Part shown: positions 54,669-62,236 of the stretch, in pieces
Position numbering within the stretch: position 1 is the stretch's first letter
How the letters are laid out: the number at the start of each line of letters is the position of its first letter
Program-made: the position numbers and the translations under genes
Assembly (NCBI GenBank): GCA_905214865.1
Contig: CAJMNO010000003.1
Location: 88,308 to 152,307, forward strand
Origin: an uncultured bacterium
GTDB lineage: Bacteria; Actinomycetota; Coriobacteriia; Coriobacteriales; Atopobiaceae
Length of the DNA stretch: 64,000 nucleotides
Reading direction: 5' to 3'
Notes under the pieces: model-generated
The model's input: only the letters and a program-made list of their open reading frames with translations
Told to the model about the DNA's origin: nothing
Databases searched by the model: none

Positions 54669-55556
54669 CTACCCCGCGATCTCGTCCCTGCTGGAGACGA
54701 CGCGCGTGGCACAGGACCAAAGTCCCTGCTCGTCGTGGGCGAGGGAGGCGATGCGCTCGGCGTCCGCATGGCTGGAGCAGATGCCAAAGACACAGCTCCC
54801 GGATCCGGACACCATGCTTGCTTTGACGCCATCCTGCGCGGCAAGCCACCTCTCGACCTCGGCGACCTGGCCCTCGGCACGCCGCGCGGCGCCGGAGAGG
54901 TTGTTGTACAGGCTCCTTGCGACGTCCGTCACGCTGCCGCCGGACAGGGCCCTGAGGATTCCCGTGGTCCCCAGGGGGTCAATGGGGTCGCGGTCGAACT
55001 CGGCGTACGCCTGGGCCGTGGAGACGCCGCCCCTGGGCCTGACGAGGACGATGGGAACGTCGCCCAGGGCGGGAAACACCCGGCACAGCACATCGCCGGC
55101 ACCCTCGAGGAGCGAGGGGGCGAGGTTGAGGAAGAAGGGGACGTCCGCCCCGACCGAGCGCGCGACCTCGACGACCGCGTCACTTGCGGGAAGCACGTCC
55201 CAGAGGGTGCAGAGCGCGAGGATGGTTGCGGCGCCGTCCGACGAGGAGCCGCCGAGGCCGCTCTGCGGGGGGACGCGCTTCTCGATCGAGACCAGGTACT
55301 CGGGAGAACGGCCGAAGGCCGCGCAGAGGCGCTCGGCCGCGACGTAGGCGGTGTTGTCCCTCTCGCCCACCCCGGCGTCCACGTCCATCGTGACGTGAAG
55401 GGGATTGCCCGGGACCTCGCTCACGGTGACCCTGTCGGCAAGGCCCAGGGCCACCATCACCGAGTCTGCCCTGTGATAGCCGCGCTCGTCCCTTCCGGGG
55501 TGAATCCCCAGGTGGAGGTTCACCTTGGCGGGCGCCAGGACGGTGACGGAGCGCAC
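54669..55556 (-). CDS. ispE: 4-diphosphocytidyl-2-C-methyl-D-erythritol kinase
   Basis: Fourth MEP-pathway enzyme, a GHMP kinase of 295 residues phosphorylating CDP-ME. APAKVNLHL carries K11; the ATP loop PQSGLGGSSSDGAA at 97-110 includes D107. The third motif is MVSGSGSCVFG. It follows veg by 3 bases, a conserved pairing in Gram-positive bacteria. Confidence 0.96.
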   Translation of the reverse strand: MRSVTVLAPAKVNLHLGIHPGRDERGYHRADSVMVALGLADRVTVSEVPGNPLHVTMDVDAGVGERDNTAYVAAERLCAAFGRSPEYLVSIEKRVPPQSGLGGSSSDGAATILALCTLWDVLPASDAVVEVARSVGADVPFFLNLAPSLLEGAGDVLCRVFPALGDVPIVLVRPRGGVSTAQAYAEFDRDPIDPLGTTGILRALSGGSVTDVARSLYNNLSGAARRAEGQVAEVERWLAAQDGVKASMVSGSGSCVFGICSSHADAERIASLAHDEQGLWSCATRVVSSRDEIAG

Positions 55557-55559
55557 GGC

Positions 55560-55856
55560 CTACTGCTCCTGGATGTCGGAGAAGTCGAGCACGCGCTCGC
55601 CGGTGTCCGGGTCGTACAGCTCGACGGTGGAGGTGAGGACGTCCACGTACTGGTAGGACTGGCGCGCCTTGCGGCCGCGACGCTCCTCTACCTCGATGAC
55701 GAAGAGGGTGGGATAGGCACCGACGAGCGTGCCCGTGCGCTCGACGACGCGCGAACGGCCCATGTTGGCGCGAACCTTGACCCGCTTGCCCTGAAGACCC
55801 TTAAGTTCGTCGCGGATTTCGTCTACCCTGTTGACGGGTGGGATCTCTGATTCCAT
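55560..55856 (-). CDS. veg: Veg-family protein
   Basis: 98-residue protein of the Veg family, whose Bacillus member affects biofilm matrix genes by an unclear route. Recognised by the GKRVKVRANMGRSRVVERTGTL core and by its place directly upstream of ispE. The ATG at 55856 has GGAGG nine bases upstream. A strong GC hairpin (about 55875-55905) lies in the leader. Confidence 0.88.
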   Translation of the reverse strand: MESEIPPVNRVDEIRDELKGLQGKRVKVRANMGRSRVVERTGTLVGAYPTLFVIEVEERRGRKARQSYQYVDVLTSTVELYDPDTGERVLDFSDIQEQ

Positions 55857-55874
55857 ATGAAGGTACCTCCATGA

Positions 55875-55905
55875 AGCGGCGGCGGGAAGGCGTGCCCTCC
55901 CGCCG
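55875..55905 (-). other. strong hairpin in the veg leader
   Basis: GGCGGCGGGA pairs with TCCCGCCGCC across a short loop; no T run on either side. It lies between the veg promoter region and its ribosome site. Confidence 0.5.
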
Positions 55906-55907
55906 CC

Positions 55908-55936
55908 TTGTGTCATGCAGCCTTCAAGTGTATAGC
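55908..55936 (+). promoter_or_regulatory. promoter for the M24 peptidase gene
   Basis: Plus-strand TTGTGT (55908-55913), 17-base spacer, TATAGC (55931-55936). A TATACA box on the opposite strand overlaps it, making a divergent control region with veg. Confidence 0.6.
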
Positions 55937-55987
55937 AGCAGGTGCGTGTTCACGAAAGGTAGACAGGCATCGTAGTGAGGAGACGCC

Positions 55988-57064
55988 ATGGACCAGGAGC
56001 GCAGCACTCGTGTGATGGACAACCTACGGAAGATGGGGCTCTCGCAGGCACTTATCTGTGACCCGCTGTCCATCTGGTACCTGACGGGCTATTACACCGA
56101 GCCCCTGGAGCGCTTCCTTGCGCTGTACCTGAGCCCCAGCGGTTCCGTCATGTTTGCCAACCGCCTCTTTCCCGACGCCACGGGCGCGGCGGACCGGCTG
56201 GTGACCTTCGACGACACCGAGGACCCCATCCCCCTGGTTGCGGCAAACTGCGACCCCGGCTCCGAGCTTGGGGTGGATAAGGACCTGGCGGCGCGCTGGC
56301 TCGTGCCCCTCATGGACTCCAAGGCGGCAAGCGGCTTCAGGCTCGCCTCGAAGGCGGTGGATGACGCCCGCTCCATCAAGGATGACCGCGAGCAGGGCCT
56401 GATGCGCCAGGCGAGCCTGACCAACGACCTCGCGATGTCCTGGCTCGCCTCGAAGGTGCGGGAGGGTGCCACCGAGCTCTCCATCGCCGAGGGCCTGCTG
56501 GGCGAGTACCGCTCGCTGGGGGCGCAGGACCACTCGTTCCCGCCGATCGTCAGCTACGGAACGCACGCCGCCGACCCGCACCACGAGCCCGACCAGACGC
56601 CCCTCTCCAAGGGTGACATGGTCCTCTTTGACGTGGGCTGCAAGCAGGACTGGTACTGCTCCGACATGACCAGGACGTTCTTCACGGCGGAGCCCACGGC
56701 GCACCAGCTCGAGGTGTACGACACGGTCCGCAGGGCAAACGAGGCGGCGGAGGCGATCGTACGTCCGGGCGTCACGTTTGCGCAGATCGACCTCACCGCC
56801 CGCAAGGTCATCGAGGACGCGGGCTTTGGCCCCTACTTCACCCATCGCCTGGGGCACCAGATCGGACTCACCGACCACGAGCCCGGCGACGTGAGCGCCA
56901 CGCACGACGAGCCCGTGCGGCCGGGGCAGTGCTTCTCCATCGAGCCGGGGATCTACCTGCCCGACGACATGGGCGTGCGCATCGAGGACCTGGTCATCGT
57001 GACCGAGGACGGATGCGAGGTCCTCAACCACTACACCCACGAGCCGGTGGTGCTCGACGCCTAG
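55988..57064 (+). CDS. M24-family Xaa-Pro aminopeptidase/dipeptidase
   Basis: 358-residue metallopeptidase cleaving bonds before or after proline in short peptides. The five metal ligands of the M24 fold are present: D215 (FDVGC), D226 (CSDMTRT), H290 (HRLGH), E319 (SIEPGIY) and E333 (RIEDLV). The N-terminal domain is the short creatinase-like type. GGAGA lies 6 bases before the ATG. It is near but outside the creatininase/peptidase cluster. Confidence 0.93.
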   Translation: MDQERSTRVMDNLRKMGLSQALICDPLSIWYLTGYYTEPLERFLALYLSPSGSVMFANRLFPDATGAADRLVTFDDTEDPIPLVAANCDPGSELGVDKDLAARWLVPLMDSKAASGFRLASKAVDDARSIKDDREQGLMRQASLTNDLAMSWLASKVREGATELSIAEGLLGEYRSLGAQDHSFPPIVSYGTHAADPHHEPDQTPLSKGDMVLFDVGCKQDWYCSDMTRTFFTAEPTAHQLEVYDTVRRANEAAEAIVRPGVTFAQIDLTARKVIEDAGFGPYFTHRLGHQIGLTDHEPGDVSATHDEPVRPGQCFSIEPGIYLPDDMGVRIEDLVIVTEDGCEVLNHYTHEPVVLDA

Positions 57065-57080
57065 GCAGGGCGAGAGGGAC

Positions 57081-57121
57081 GGCGCGCCCCCGCGGGAAGC
57101 CAGCTCCTGCGGGGGCGCGCC
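57081..57121 (+). terminator. terminator hairpin after the M24 gene
   Basis: Perfect 13-bp outer stem (57081-57093 with 57109-57121) followed by TCTCTCAT; lies between convergent genes. Confidence 0.7.
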
Positions 57122-57144
57122 TCTCTCATATGCCTGTGACGCTG

Positions 57145-57879
57145 CTAGTCGTGCGGGCAGAGGCTCAGCGCGTCCTCGTCAGCCACGACCACGCAGTTGG
57201 TGTGCAGCTGCAGGATGGACGCCGGCACCTTGGGCGTGACGGGACCAAAGCACATGTCGTACACGGCCTGGGCCTTTGCCTCGCCGTTCGCAATCACCAG
57301 GATGCTCCTCGCGCGCATGATGGTCTGGACCCCCATGGTGTAGGCCTGCCGCGGCACATCCTCCTCGCGCTCGAAGAGGCGGCTGTTGGCCTCGATGGTG
57401 CTCTGGGTGAGGGTGACGCAGTGCGTCCCCTTGCTGAACACGTCGTCCGGCTCGTTGAACCCGATGTGCCCGTTCCTGCCGATGCCCAGGAGCTGGAGGT
57501 CGGGGTAGCCCGCCTCCTCCACCATGCGGTCGTACTCGGCGCACGCCTCGTCGGCGTTGGGGTTGGATCCGTCGGGCACGTGGGTGTTGGCGATGTCGAT
57601 GTTGACCTTGTCGAAGAAGTTCTTGCGCATGAAGTAGTGGTAGCTCTGCGAATCCTCGTGCGTGAGGCCGCGGTACTCGTCCAGGTTGTACGTGTGCACC
57701 TTGGAGAAGTCACAGTCGCCCTTGGCGCACCAGGCGGCGAGCTGGCCGTAGGTTCCCAGCGGGGTGGTTCCCGTGGCAAGCCCCAGGACGCTGTCGGGCT
57801 TGAGGATCACCTGGGCCGAGATGATGTTTGCCGCCTTGCGGCTCATGTCCCTGTAGTCGACGGTGCGGATGATGCGCAT
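57145..57879 (-). CDS. nagB: glucosamine-6-phosphate deaminase
   Basis: Converts glucosamine-6-phosphate to fructose-6-phosphate and ammonia. The 244-residue enzyme has GLATGTTPLGTY (phosphate loop), YNLDEYRGL and GIGRNGHIGFNEP with the catalytic histidine. ATG at 57879 follows AGGAGG by 5 bases; an ORF start at 57936 is spurious. No nagA or transporter is adjacent. Confidence 0.96.
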   Translation of the reverse strand: MRIIRTVDYRDMSRKAANIISAQVILKPDSVLGLATGTTPLGTYGQLAAWCAKGDCDFSKVHTYNLDEYRGLTHEDSQSYHYFMRKNFFDKVNIDIANTHVPDGSNPNADEACAEYDRMVEEAGYPDLQLLGIGRNGHIGFNEPDDVFSKGTHCVTLTQSTIEANSRLFEREEDVPRQAYTMGVQTIMRARSILVIANGEAKAQAVYDMCFGPVTPKVPASILQLHTNCVVVADEDALSLCPHD

Positions 57880-57970
57880 GCTACCTCCTCCCCGAACGGC
57901 GCCTGACGCCGTCCAGAGCAAGTGGTGTGGCAACAAAATACCAGCTCACACCATGTGCTTGCGAATACCG

Positions 57971-58606
57971 CTACAGCTTAGCAGCAAGATCCTGGAGTGC
58001 GTGGAAGCGATGCGAAATTGCATTCTTCTCCTCGGGCGAAAGCTCCGCCATGGTCTTGCCCGGCGTGTCGTCGGGATGGAACAGCGGGTCGTAGCCAAAG
58101 CCGTTCTGGCCGCGGGGAGAGAGGCCCACCACGCCCTCGCAGTCGCCCTCGCCCGAGATGACCTCCTCGCCGTCCTCGTCGCGCTGCACCAGGACCACGC
58201 TGCTGTGGAAGCGCGCGCGGCGGCGCTCGGCGGGGACGCCTTCGAGCTCGCGCAGGAGCTTCTCGTTGTTGGCGGCGTCGTTGCCGTGCTCTCCGGCGTA
58301 GCGGGCACTGAAGATTCCCGGCGCCCCGTCCAGGGCGTCCACGCACAGCCCGGAGTCGTCGGCGACCGCCATGCACAGGCCCGTCTCGTCCAGGGCCGCC
58401 CGCGCCTTGATGACCGCGTTGTCGTGGAAGGTCTGGCCATCCTCGACCGGGTCGGGGAAGCTCCCCAGCTGCCCCAGGGCGACGAACCTCACGCCCTCCA
58501 TCACGGGCGAGAGGATCGCCTCGATCTCGGTGACCTTGTGCGCGTTGCCGGTGGCGACCACCACGGTCGACGCCGGGTCCAGCTCAGAGATGTCCACGTG
58601 CTCCAT
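57971..58606 (-). CDS. rdgB: XTP/dITP diphosphatase (RdgB/HAM1 family)
   Basis: House-cleaning pyrophosphatase of 211 residues that removes non-canonical purine nucleotides. Signature motifs are VVVATGNAHKVTEIEAIL, ADDSGLCVDALDGAPGI(F)SARYAG and GFGYDPLFH. It lies 51 bases after rph, a frequent pairing. The first ten residues before the family start are an extension. Confidence 0.95.
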   Translation of the reverse strand: MEHVDISELDPASTVVVATGNAHKVTEIEAILSPVMEGVRFVALGQLGSFPDPVEDGQTFHDNAVIKARAALDETGLCMAVADDSGLCVDALDGAPGIFSARYAGEHGNDAANNEKLLRELEGVPAERRRARFHSSVVLVQRDEDGEEVISGEGDCEGVVGLSPRGQNGFGYDPLFHPDDTPGKTMAELSPEEKNAISHRFHALQDLAAKL

Positions 58607-58657
58607 GTGCCTCTCCTCCTCCGCCGCGCCGACGGCACCGGCCGCCGGGCGGACTCG

Positions 58658-59398
58658 CTACGACCTGAAGTTGGTGACCCTCTCCTGCAGCTCGACGAGC
58701 TTGGCCACGCCCGCCTGCCCCATGTCGAGCAGGTTGTTGAGCTGGTCGCGAGAGAGGGTCGCCCGCTCGCCCGTGCACTGGGCCTCGACGATGCCGCCGT
58801 CACCGGTGCACACCAGGTTCATGTCGACCTGCGCGTGCGAGTCCTCGGGGTAGTCGAGGTCAAGGAGCTCGACCCCGTCGACCACGCCCATGCTGATGGC
58901 GGCCACCTGGCCCGTGAGCGGCAGGCGGGCGATGGCGCCGCGCTCCACGAACGACATGAGCGCGTCGTGGAGGGCAACCCACGCCCCGGTGATCGATGCG
59001 GTGCGGGTCCCCCCGTCCGCCTGGATCACGTCGCAGTCGCAGGTGACGGTGAACTCGCCCAGGCGCTCCATGTCCACGACCGCGCGCAGGCTCCTGCCGA
59101 CGAGTCGCTCGATCTCCATGCTGCGACCCTTGCGCCTGCCGTACTCGCGGCGCGTGCGCGTGCTGGTGGAGGCGGGGAGCATCGCGTACTCGGCGGTGAC
59201 CCAGCCGAGCCGCTGCCCGCGCCTCCAGCCGGGGACGCCCTCCTCCACGGTCGCGGTGCACATGACCCTGGTGTCGCCAAACTCGGCGAGGCACGAGCCG
59301 TGCGCGTTCTTCATCACGTCGCGGGTGAGCTTGACCGGACGCATCTGGTCTGCGGCGCGCCCGTACGAGCGCTCGCGGGGGGCTGGGCTGTCTGCCAT
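58658..59398 (-). CDS. rph: ribonuclease PH
   Basis: Phosphorolytic exoribonuclease of 246 residues that trims tRNA 3' ends. Blocks LAEFGDTRVMCTATVEE, GWVTAEYAMLP and DCDVIQADGGTRTASITGA are characteristic. The ATG at 59398 gives MADSPAPRERSYGRAADQMRPV; the much longer reading frame upstream crosses the tRNA-Val gene and is rejected. Confidence 0.96.
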   Translation of the reverse strand: MADSPAPRERSYGRAADQMRPVKLTRDVMKNAHGSCLAEFGDTRVMCTATVEEGVPGWRRGQRLGWVTAEYAMLPASTSTRTRREYGRRKGRSMEIERLVGRSLRAVVDMERLGEFTVTCDCDVIQADGGTRTASITGAWVALHDALMSFVERGAIARLPLTGQVAAISMGVVDGVELLDLDYPEDSHAQVDMNLVCTGDGGIVEAQCTGERATLSRDQLNNLLDMGQAGVAKLVELQERVTNFRS

Positions 59399-59417
59399 GC
59401 GGTGGCTCCAAACGACG

Positions 59418-59436
59418 ACGGGCCCCGAAGGGCCCG
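59418..59436 (-). terminator. terminator hairpin after tRNA-Val
   Basis: Stem ACGGGCCC / GGGCCCGT with CGAA loop, followed by CGTCGTTTGG on the minus strand; just upstream of the rph start. Confidence 0.65.
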
Positions 59437-59444
59437 TGGATGGC

Positions 59445-59520
59445 TGGTGGGCGATGACGGGTTCGAACCGCCGACCTTGTGCGTGTAAGGCACCTGCGCT
59501 AGCCGCTGCGCCAATCGCCC
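59445..59520 (-). tRNA. tRNA-Val (anticodon TAC)
   Basis: Minus-strand cloverleaf with acceptor GGGCGAT and ATCGCCC, discriminator A, encoded CCA and anticodon loop CTTACAC. It lies between rph and murE, its promoter shared divergently with murE. Confidence 0.95.
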
Positions 59521-59531
59521 GTAACAGGCAG

Positions 59532-59540
59532 AGTGTAGCA
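59532..59540 (-). promoter_or_regulatory. extended -10 promoter for tRNA-Val
   Basis: Minus-strand TGCTACACT, an extended -10 (TGn plus TACACT) 11 bases upstream of the tRNA 5' end; no good -35 is needed or seen. Confidence 0.55.
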
Positions 59541-59653
59541 CACAGCCCCTGGCCCTCCCGAGGGTCGACAGAGGAGAGACGCCCGGGGACGGACGCTCCG
59601 GTGGGGCTTTCGCGGGGTGGCGCTCCGAGCCCCCTCCCCGCCCCACGCGCGCA

Positions 59654-59659
59654 TATACT
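59654..59659 (+). promoter_or_regulatory. -10 box for a leaderless murE transcript
   Basis: TATACT ends 7 bases before the murE ATG, so transcription would start at or next to the A of ATG. No Shine-Dalgarno sequence precedes murE. The -35 region is weak. Confidence 0.5.
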
Positions 59660-59666
59660 TGGTCGC

Positions 59667-61199
59667 ATGAATACGACACTTGAATCCATAGCCTCCCTCC
59701 TGGGAGGGGCGGGCTTCCTCGCACGCAAGCCGAGCCTGGGCGACGCGGCGAGCACCCCCGTCACGGGAGCGGACAGCGACTCCCGCTTCGCCGCGCCCGG
59801 CCACCTGTTCGTGTGCAAGGGCTCCGCCTTCCGCCCCCAGTACCTCGCCTCCGCCATCGCGGACGGCGCGGTCGCGTACCTGTGCGACGAGTCCCATGCG
59901 GACGCCCTCGCACCCGTGGCGGGGAACGTGCCCGCGCTGGTCGCGACGGACGACGGCCTGAGGCCCGCGATGGCCCTCGCCTCCGCCGAGGCCTGGGGGC
60001 ACCCCGACCACGACCTCGACGTGGTGGGAATCACCGGCACCAAGGGCAAGAGCACCACTTCGTACATGCTGCGAACCATCCTGGACGCCGGGGAGCCGTA
60101 TTCCCGGGCGGGCATCCTGGGTTCCATCGAGACCTTTGACGGCAGGGAGCGGGCGGAGAGCGTCAACACCACGCCGGAGGCTCCGGACCTGTGGCGCCAC
60201 CTCGCCAACGCCCGTGACGCCGGCCTCCCCCACATGGTGATGGAGGTCTCGAGCCAGGCGCTCAAGTACGACCGCGTGGACCACCTGCGCCTGGACGTGG
60301 CCTGCTTCCTCAACATCGGCAGGGACCACATCTCTCCGCGCGAGCACCCCAGCTTCGAGGACTACTTCCAGAGCAAGCTGCGCATCTTCGACCAGGCACG
60401 GGTCGCCGTCGTCAATCTGGGGACCGACCACGTGGACGAGGTCCTCTCGCGCGCGTCCCGCTGCGAGAGGGTCGTGACCTTCTCCGCCGAGGGCGACCGT
60501 TCGGCGGACGTGTGGGCAGACGACGTCGCCCCGTTCATGGGCGGCATCCGCCTCGTGGCGCACACCCCCAGCTGGGAGGGCGAGCTCGTGGTGAGCATGC
60601 CGGGCCTCTTCAACGCCGAGAACGCCCTCTGCGCCGTCGCCGCGTGCGAGGTGCTGGGGGTTGGCTACGACCAGGTGCGGGACGGTCTTGCCAAGGTGAG
60701 CGTCCCGGGGCGCATGGAGCTGCTCCCCTCCCCCACCCCACGGGTGGTCGGAATCGTCGACTACGCCCACAACAAGCTGAGCTACCAGCGCTTCTTCTCG
60801 TCCATCAGCAAGGAGTTCCCAGGCAGGTCCATCATCGCCGTCCTGGGGGCACCCGGGGGGAAGGCGTACGAGCGCCGCCACGAGCTGCCCGAGGAGGCGA
60901 GCAAGTGGGCCGACGTCCTCATCTACACGGAGGAGGACCCCGCCGGCGAGCCCGTTGAGCAGATCTGCCGGCAGCTCGCGGACGCGACGCCCGAGGGCCA
61001 GGCCCACGAGGTGATCGTCGATCGCCCCCAGGCAGTCCGGCGTGCCGTGGAGCTGGCACTCCAAGGCGAGCGTGGCGCCGTCGTGTGCCTTCTTGCCAAG
61101 GGAGACGAGACGCGCCAGCACGTTGGAGACTCGTACGTGCCGTGCGAGACCGACGGAGCGCTCTTCGCCCGCGCGATGCGCGAGCTCTACCACAACTGA
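59667..61199 (+). CDS. murE: UDP-N-acetylmuramyl-tripeptide synthetase MurE, lysine/ornithine type
   Basis: Adds the third residue to the peptidoglycan stem peptide. The 510-residue ligase has the P-loop GITGTKGKST (121-130), MEVSSQA, NIGRDHISPREHPSFEDY and VDYAHN. Where diaminopimelate enzymes read DNPR, this one reads EDPAGEP, and several blocks resemble streptococcal lysine-adding MurE, so L-lysine or L-ornithine is likely. I start at ATG 59667; longer in-frame starts overlap rph and tRNA-Val. Confidence 0.94.
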   Translation: MNTTLESIASLLGGAGFLARKPSLGDAASTPVTGADSDSRFAAPGHLFVCKGSAFRPQYLASAIADGAVAYLCDESHADALAPVAGNVPALVATDDGLRPAMALASAEAWGHPDHDLDVVGITGTKGKSTTSYMLRTILDAGEPYSRAGILGSIETFDGRERAESVNTTPEAPDLWRHLANARDAGLPHMVMEVSSQALKYDRVDHLRLDVACFLNIGRDHISPREHPSFEDYFQSKLRIFDQARVAVVNLGTDHVDEVLSRASRCERVVTFSAEGDRSADVWADDVAPFMGGIRLVAHTPSWEGELVVSMPGLFNAENALCAVAACEVLGVGYDQVRDGLAKVSVPGRMELLPSPTPRVVGIVDYAHNKLSYQRFFSSISKEFPGRSIIAVLGAPGGKAYERRHELPEEASKWADVLIYTEEDPAGEPVEQICRQLADATPEGQAHEVIVDRPQAVRRAVELALQGERGAVVCLLAKGDETRQHVGDSYVPCETDGALFARAMRELYHN

Positions 61200-61260
61200 G
61201 ACGAAGTACCCACGGCGGCGCCCCCGACGGGTGCCACTCTCTTGTCGAAAGGACACCGAC

Positions 61261-62202
61261 GTGCCAGCAGCACTCTCGCTCCCGACCTTCCCGACCGACG
61301 CCGCGTCGCTCCCCAGCGACCTCGCCGATTCGCTCGGCCGCATCCGCCACGTCATCAGTGACACCGACAACACCATGATCTGCCACAGCACCGCGCTCCG
61401 CGACGCGGCGGGGAGGCCGTCCGACGAGCTCCCCCGCACCCTCGTGGCCATGGCGTCCGCCGGCATGGACGTGATCCCCTGCACGGGCCGCAACCGCGCC
61501 ATGATCCGCGAGGACGCGCGCATCCTGGGGCTCCCCGGCTGGATAGGCGAGATGGGCGGCATCCTGTGCCTCCACGAGGGCCAGGAGGGCGGCTGGCGCT
61601 ACTTCACGGCCGACATGCCCTACGACCCCTCCTGCGGGAGGACGCCCCACGACGTGATCATGGCGACGGGCGTGGTGGGCCGTCTCCTGGACCGCTGGTA
61701 CGACTGCCTGGAGACCTACAACGACAACAACATCGGCTACCAGTACCGCGAGGTTACCGTGGCGCTGCGCGGCGCCGTCATGGAGGACGAGGCGCAGCGG
61801 ATGCTGGACGAGACGGGCCTGCCCCTCTACCTGGCGGACAACGGGTTCGTCTCGCGCGTGACCGGCAAGACCATCCTGCCCGCCGCCCAGTCGGGGCACC
61901 TGGAGGACGTGCACACCTACCACATCACCCCGCGCGGCCTGGACAAGGGCTCGGCCGTGCGGCGCTACATCGAGCTCATGGGCTGGGATCCCGCCGAGGT
62001 CATGGCGTGCGGCGACTCCCCCGCCGACTGCGCCATGGCTCCCCACGTGGGCACCTTCCTTCTCATGCGCAACGGCATCGACAATCCCAAGGCCCAGGCG
62101 GCGCTCGCCACGAGCGGCAACGCGTGGGTCTCGTCGAGGGATGCCACGGACGGCTTCTGCGACGCCATGCACACCCTGGTCGAGCTGAGAAGGCGCTCGT
62201 AG
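61261..62202 (+). CDS. HAD-superfamily phosphatase (Cof/subfamily IIB-like)
   Basis: 313-residue phosphatase. Motif I is SDTDNTM with nucleophile D34 and D36, motif II CTGRN, motif III lysine in GLDKGSAV, motif IV GDSPADCAM. A large cap insertion lies between motifs II and III. I place the start at a GTG at 61261 because AAAGGA lies 7 bases upstream; the reading frame upstream overlaps murE. Substrate is unknown, probably a sugar phosphate. Confidence 0.88.
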   Translation: MPAALSLPTFPTDAASLPSDLADSLGRIRHVISDTDNTMICHSTALRDAAGRPSDELPRTLVAMASAGMDVIPCTGRNRAMIREDARILGLPGWIGEMGGILCLHEGQEGGWRYFTADMPYDPSCGRTPHDVIMATGVVGRLLDRWYDCLETYNDNNIGYQYREVTVALRGAVMEDEAQRMLDETGLPLYLADNGFVSRVTGKTILPAAQSGHLEDVHTYHITPRGLDKGSAVRRYIELMGWDPAEVMACGDSPADCAMAPHVGTFLLMRNGIDNPKAQAALATSGNAWVSSRDATDGFCDAMHTLVELRRRS

Positions 62203-62236
62203 GGAGCGGTGTCCCGGCCTCGGAAGGGAGCCATCG

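Noticed and set aside
58658..60331. Extended rph reading frame of 557 codons
   Set aside because: The upstream half crosses tRNA-Val and the murE start and does not resemble RNase PH; the ATG at 59398 gives the normal protein.
59499..61562. 687-codon minus-strand frame opposite murE
   Set aside because: Antisense shadow of murE; no domain recognised.
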